From Rhodococcus opacus (lineage in GTDB: Bacteria; Actinomycetota; Actinomycetes; Mycobacteriales; Mycobacteriaceae), in NCBI RefSeq assembly GCF_012396235.1, contig NZ_JAAXPA010000015.1:62001-126000 (forward strand): a stretch of DNA of 64,000 nt, given 5' to 3'. This document shows positions 63,890 through 64,000 of the stretch, one piece after another (the stretch's first letter is position 1; each line of letters starts with the position of its first letter). A program made the translations under genes and the position numbers. Under the pieces are notes generated by a model that searched no databases, was not told where the DNA came from, and worked only from the letters and a program-made list of their open reading frames with translations.

Positions 63890-63937
63890 TTGTTTGTCAT
63901 ACAAACAAAGTCGAGTTATTGTTTGTCATACAAACAA
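63890..63937. promoter_or_regulatory. Two identical 19-bp palindromic operators
   Basis: TTGTTTGTCATACAAACAA at 63890-63908 and again at 63919-63937. Each has perfect 8-bp arms around CAT. They are 29 bp apart, in the intergenic region between the ABC transporter and the divergent gene at 63951, whose product is the likely repressor. Confidence 0.85.
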
Positions 63938-63950
63938 GCGGGAGGCAGTC

Positions 63951-64000
63951 ATGGTGTCGCAGACGGGCCGAGCAGCGCGTGCCACTAGGGAGTCCGGTCG
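63951..64000 (+). CDS. Start of a divergent gene, probably the local regulator (partial)
   Basis: ATG 63951 with GGAGG 5 bases upstream opens a frame MVSQTGRAARATRESGR that runs off the window. Seventeen residues are too few to assign a family. Its position, 14 bases from two identical palindromes and divergent from an ABC importer, suggests a TetR- or GntR-type repressor of that importer. Confidence 0.5.
   Translation, partial: MVSQTGRAARATRESG

Noticed and set aside
63817..63900. An upstream start (ATG 63900) for the fused ABC protein
   Set aside because: That ATG is inside a perfect palindromic operator and would place 28 extra residues before the lipoprotein signal peptide.

Overview
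The window is high-GC DNA with long operons, frequent ATGA stop/start overlaps, several GTG and TTG starts, and families typical of mycolic-acid actinobacteria (ECF41 sigma factor, PucR, IclR and FadR regulators, CoxL-type molybdenum hydroxylases, a large NAD-glutamate dehydrogenase). I infer a Rhodococcus-like soil actinomycete. Nothing here is a core ribosomal or replication locus. Most of the window is catabolic accessory genome.

Layout. 0.1-8.3 kb: a MerR/HEAT-repeat pair with a MerR-type promoter; an AhpD-like gene divergent from an ECF41 (SigJ) sigma factor, both with ECF41-like promoters; a DUF2867/TetR pair whose 5' ends collide; a methyltransferase; a mycothiol-dependent-isomerase-like protein; and a TerD protein fused to a PD-(D/E)xK nuclease domain. 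8.5-15.9 kb is scarred: two unequal copies of one segment (8485-8930 and 14619-15870), a formate/nitrite transporter split by an in-frame TAA, an AT-rich stretch with 35-bp tandem repeats, and between them a secreted ice-binding-like, collagen-like adhesin with an HPETG sorting signal, coupled to its own class F sortase. 15.9-24.5 kb: MFS pumps, a class II glutamine amidotransferase, a SHOCT membrane protein, a type 3 prolyl-tRNA synthetase and an amidase.

24.5-40.3 kb looks like one N-heterocycle catabolic region: CaiB-type CoA-transferase, XdhC maturation factor, PucR regulator, NCS2 permease, a three-subunit form II molybdenum hydroxylase, CoxG, an ATP-dependent hydantoinase/oxoprolinase pair (A and B), and an NmrA-type reductase. 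The substrate is not evident. 40.3-44.4 kb: PhoX-type phosphatase, PHP protein, hydrolase. 44.4-48.0 kb: lutABC lactate oxidation genes divergent from a FadR-type regulator, with two perfect palindromic operators between them.

48.2-52.6 kb: IclR regulator, CaiB CoA-transferase, SLC13/MatC carrier and HMG-CoA lyase, which together could import and degrade 3-hydroxy-3-methylglutarate. 52.6-61.2 kb: GntR regulator divergent from MFS carrier, DUF1445 (D-glutamate cyclase family), pxpA, pxpB, pxpC and a 1130-residue NAD-glutamate dehydrogenase. These could form a path from (D-)glutamate or 5-oxoproline to 2-oxoglutarate. The window ends with an amino-acid ABC transporter (ATPase plus a fused binding-protein/permease) behind two identical 19-bp palindromes and the first codons of a divergent gene. 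An 18-bp sequence recurs at the 3' ends of several of these catabolic genes, where it forms stop codons and terminator hairpins.
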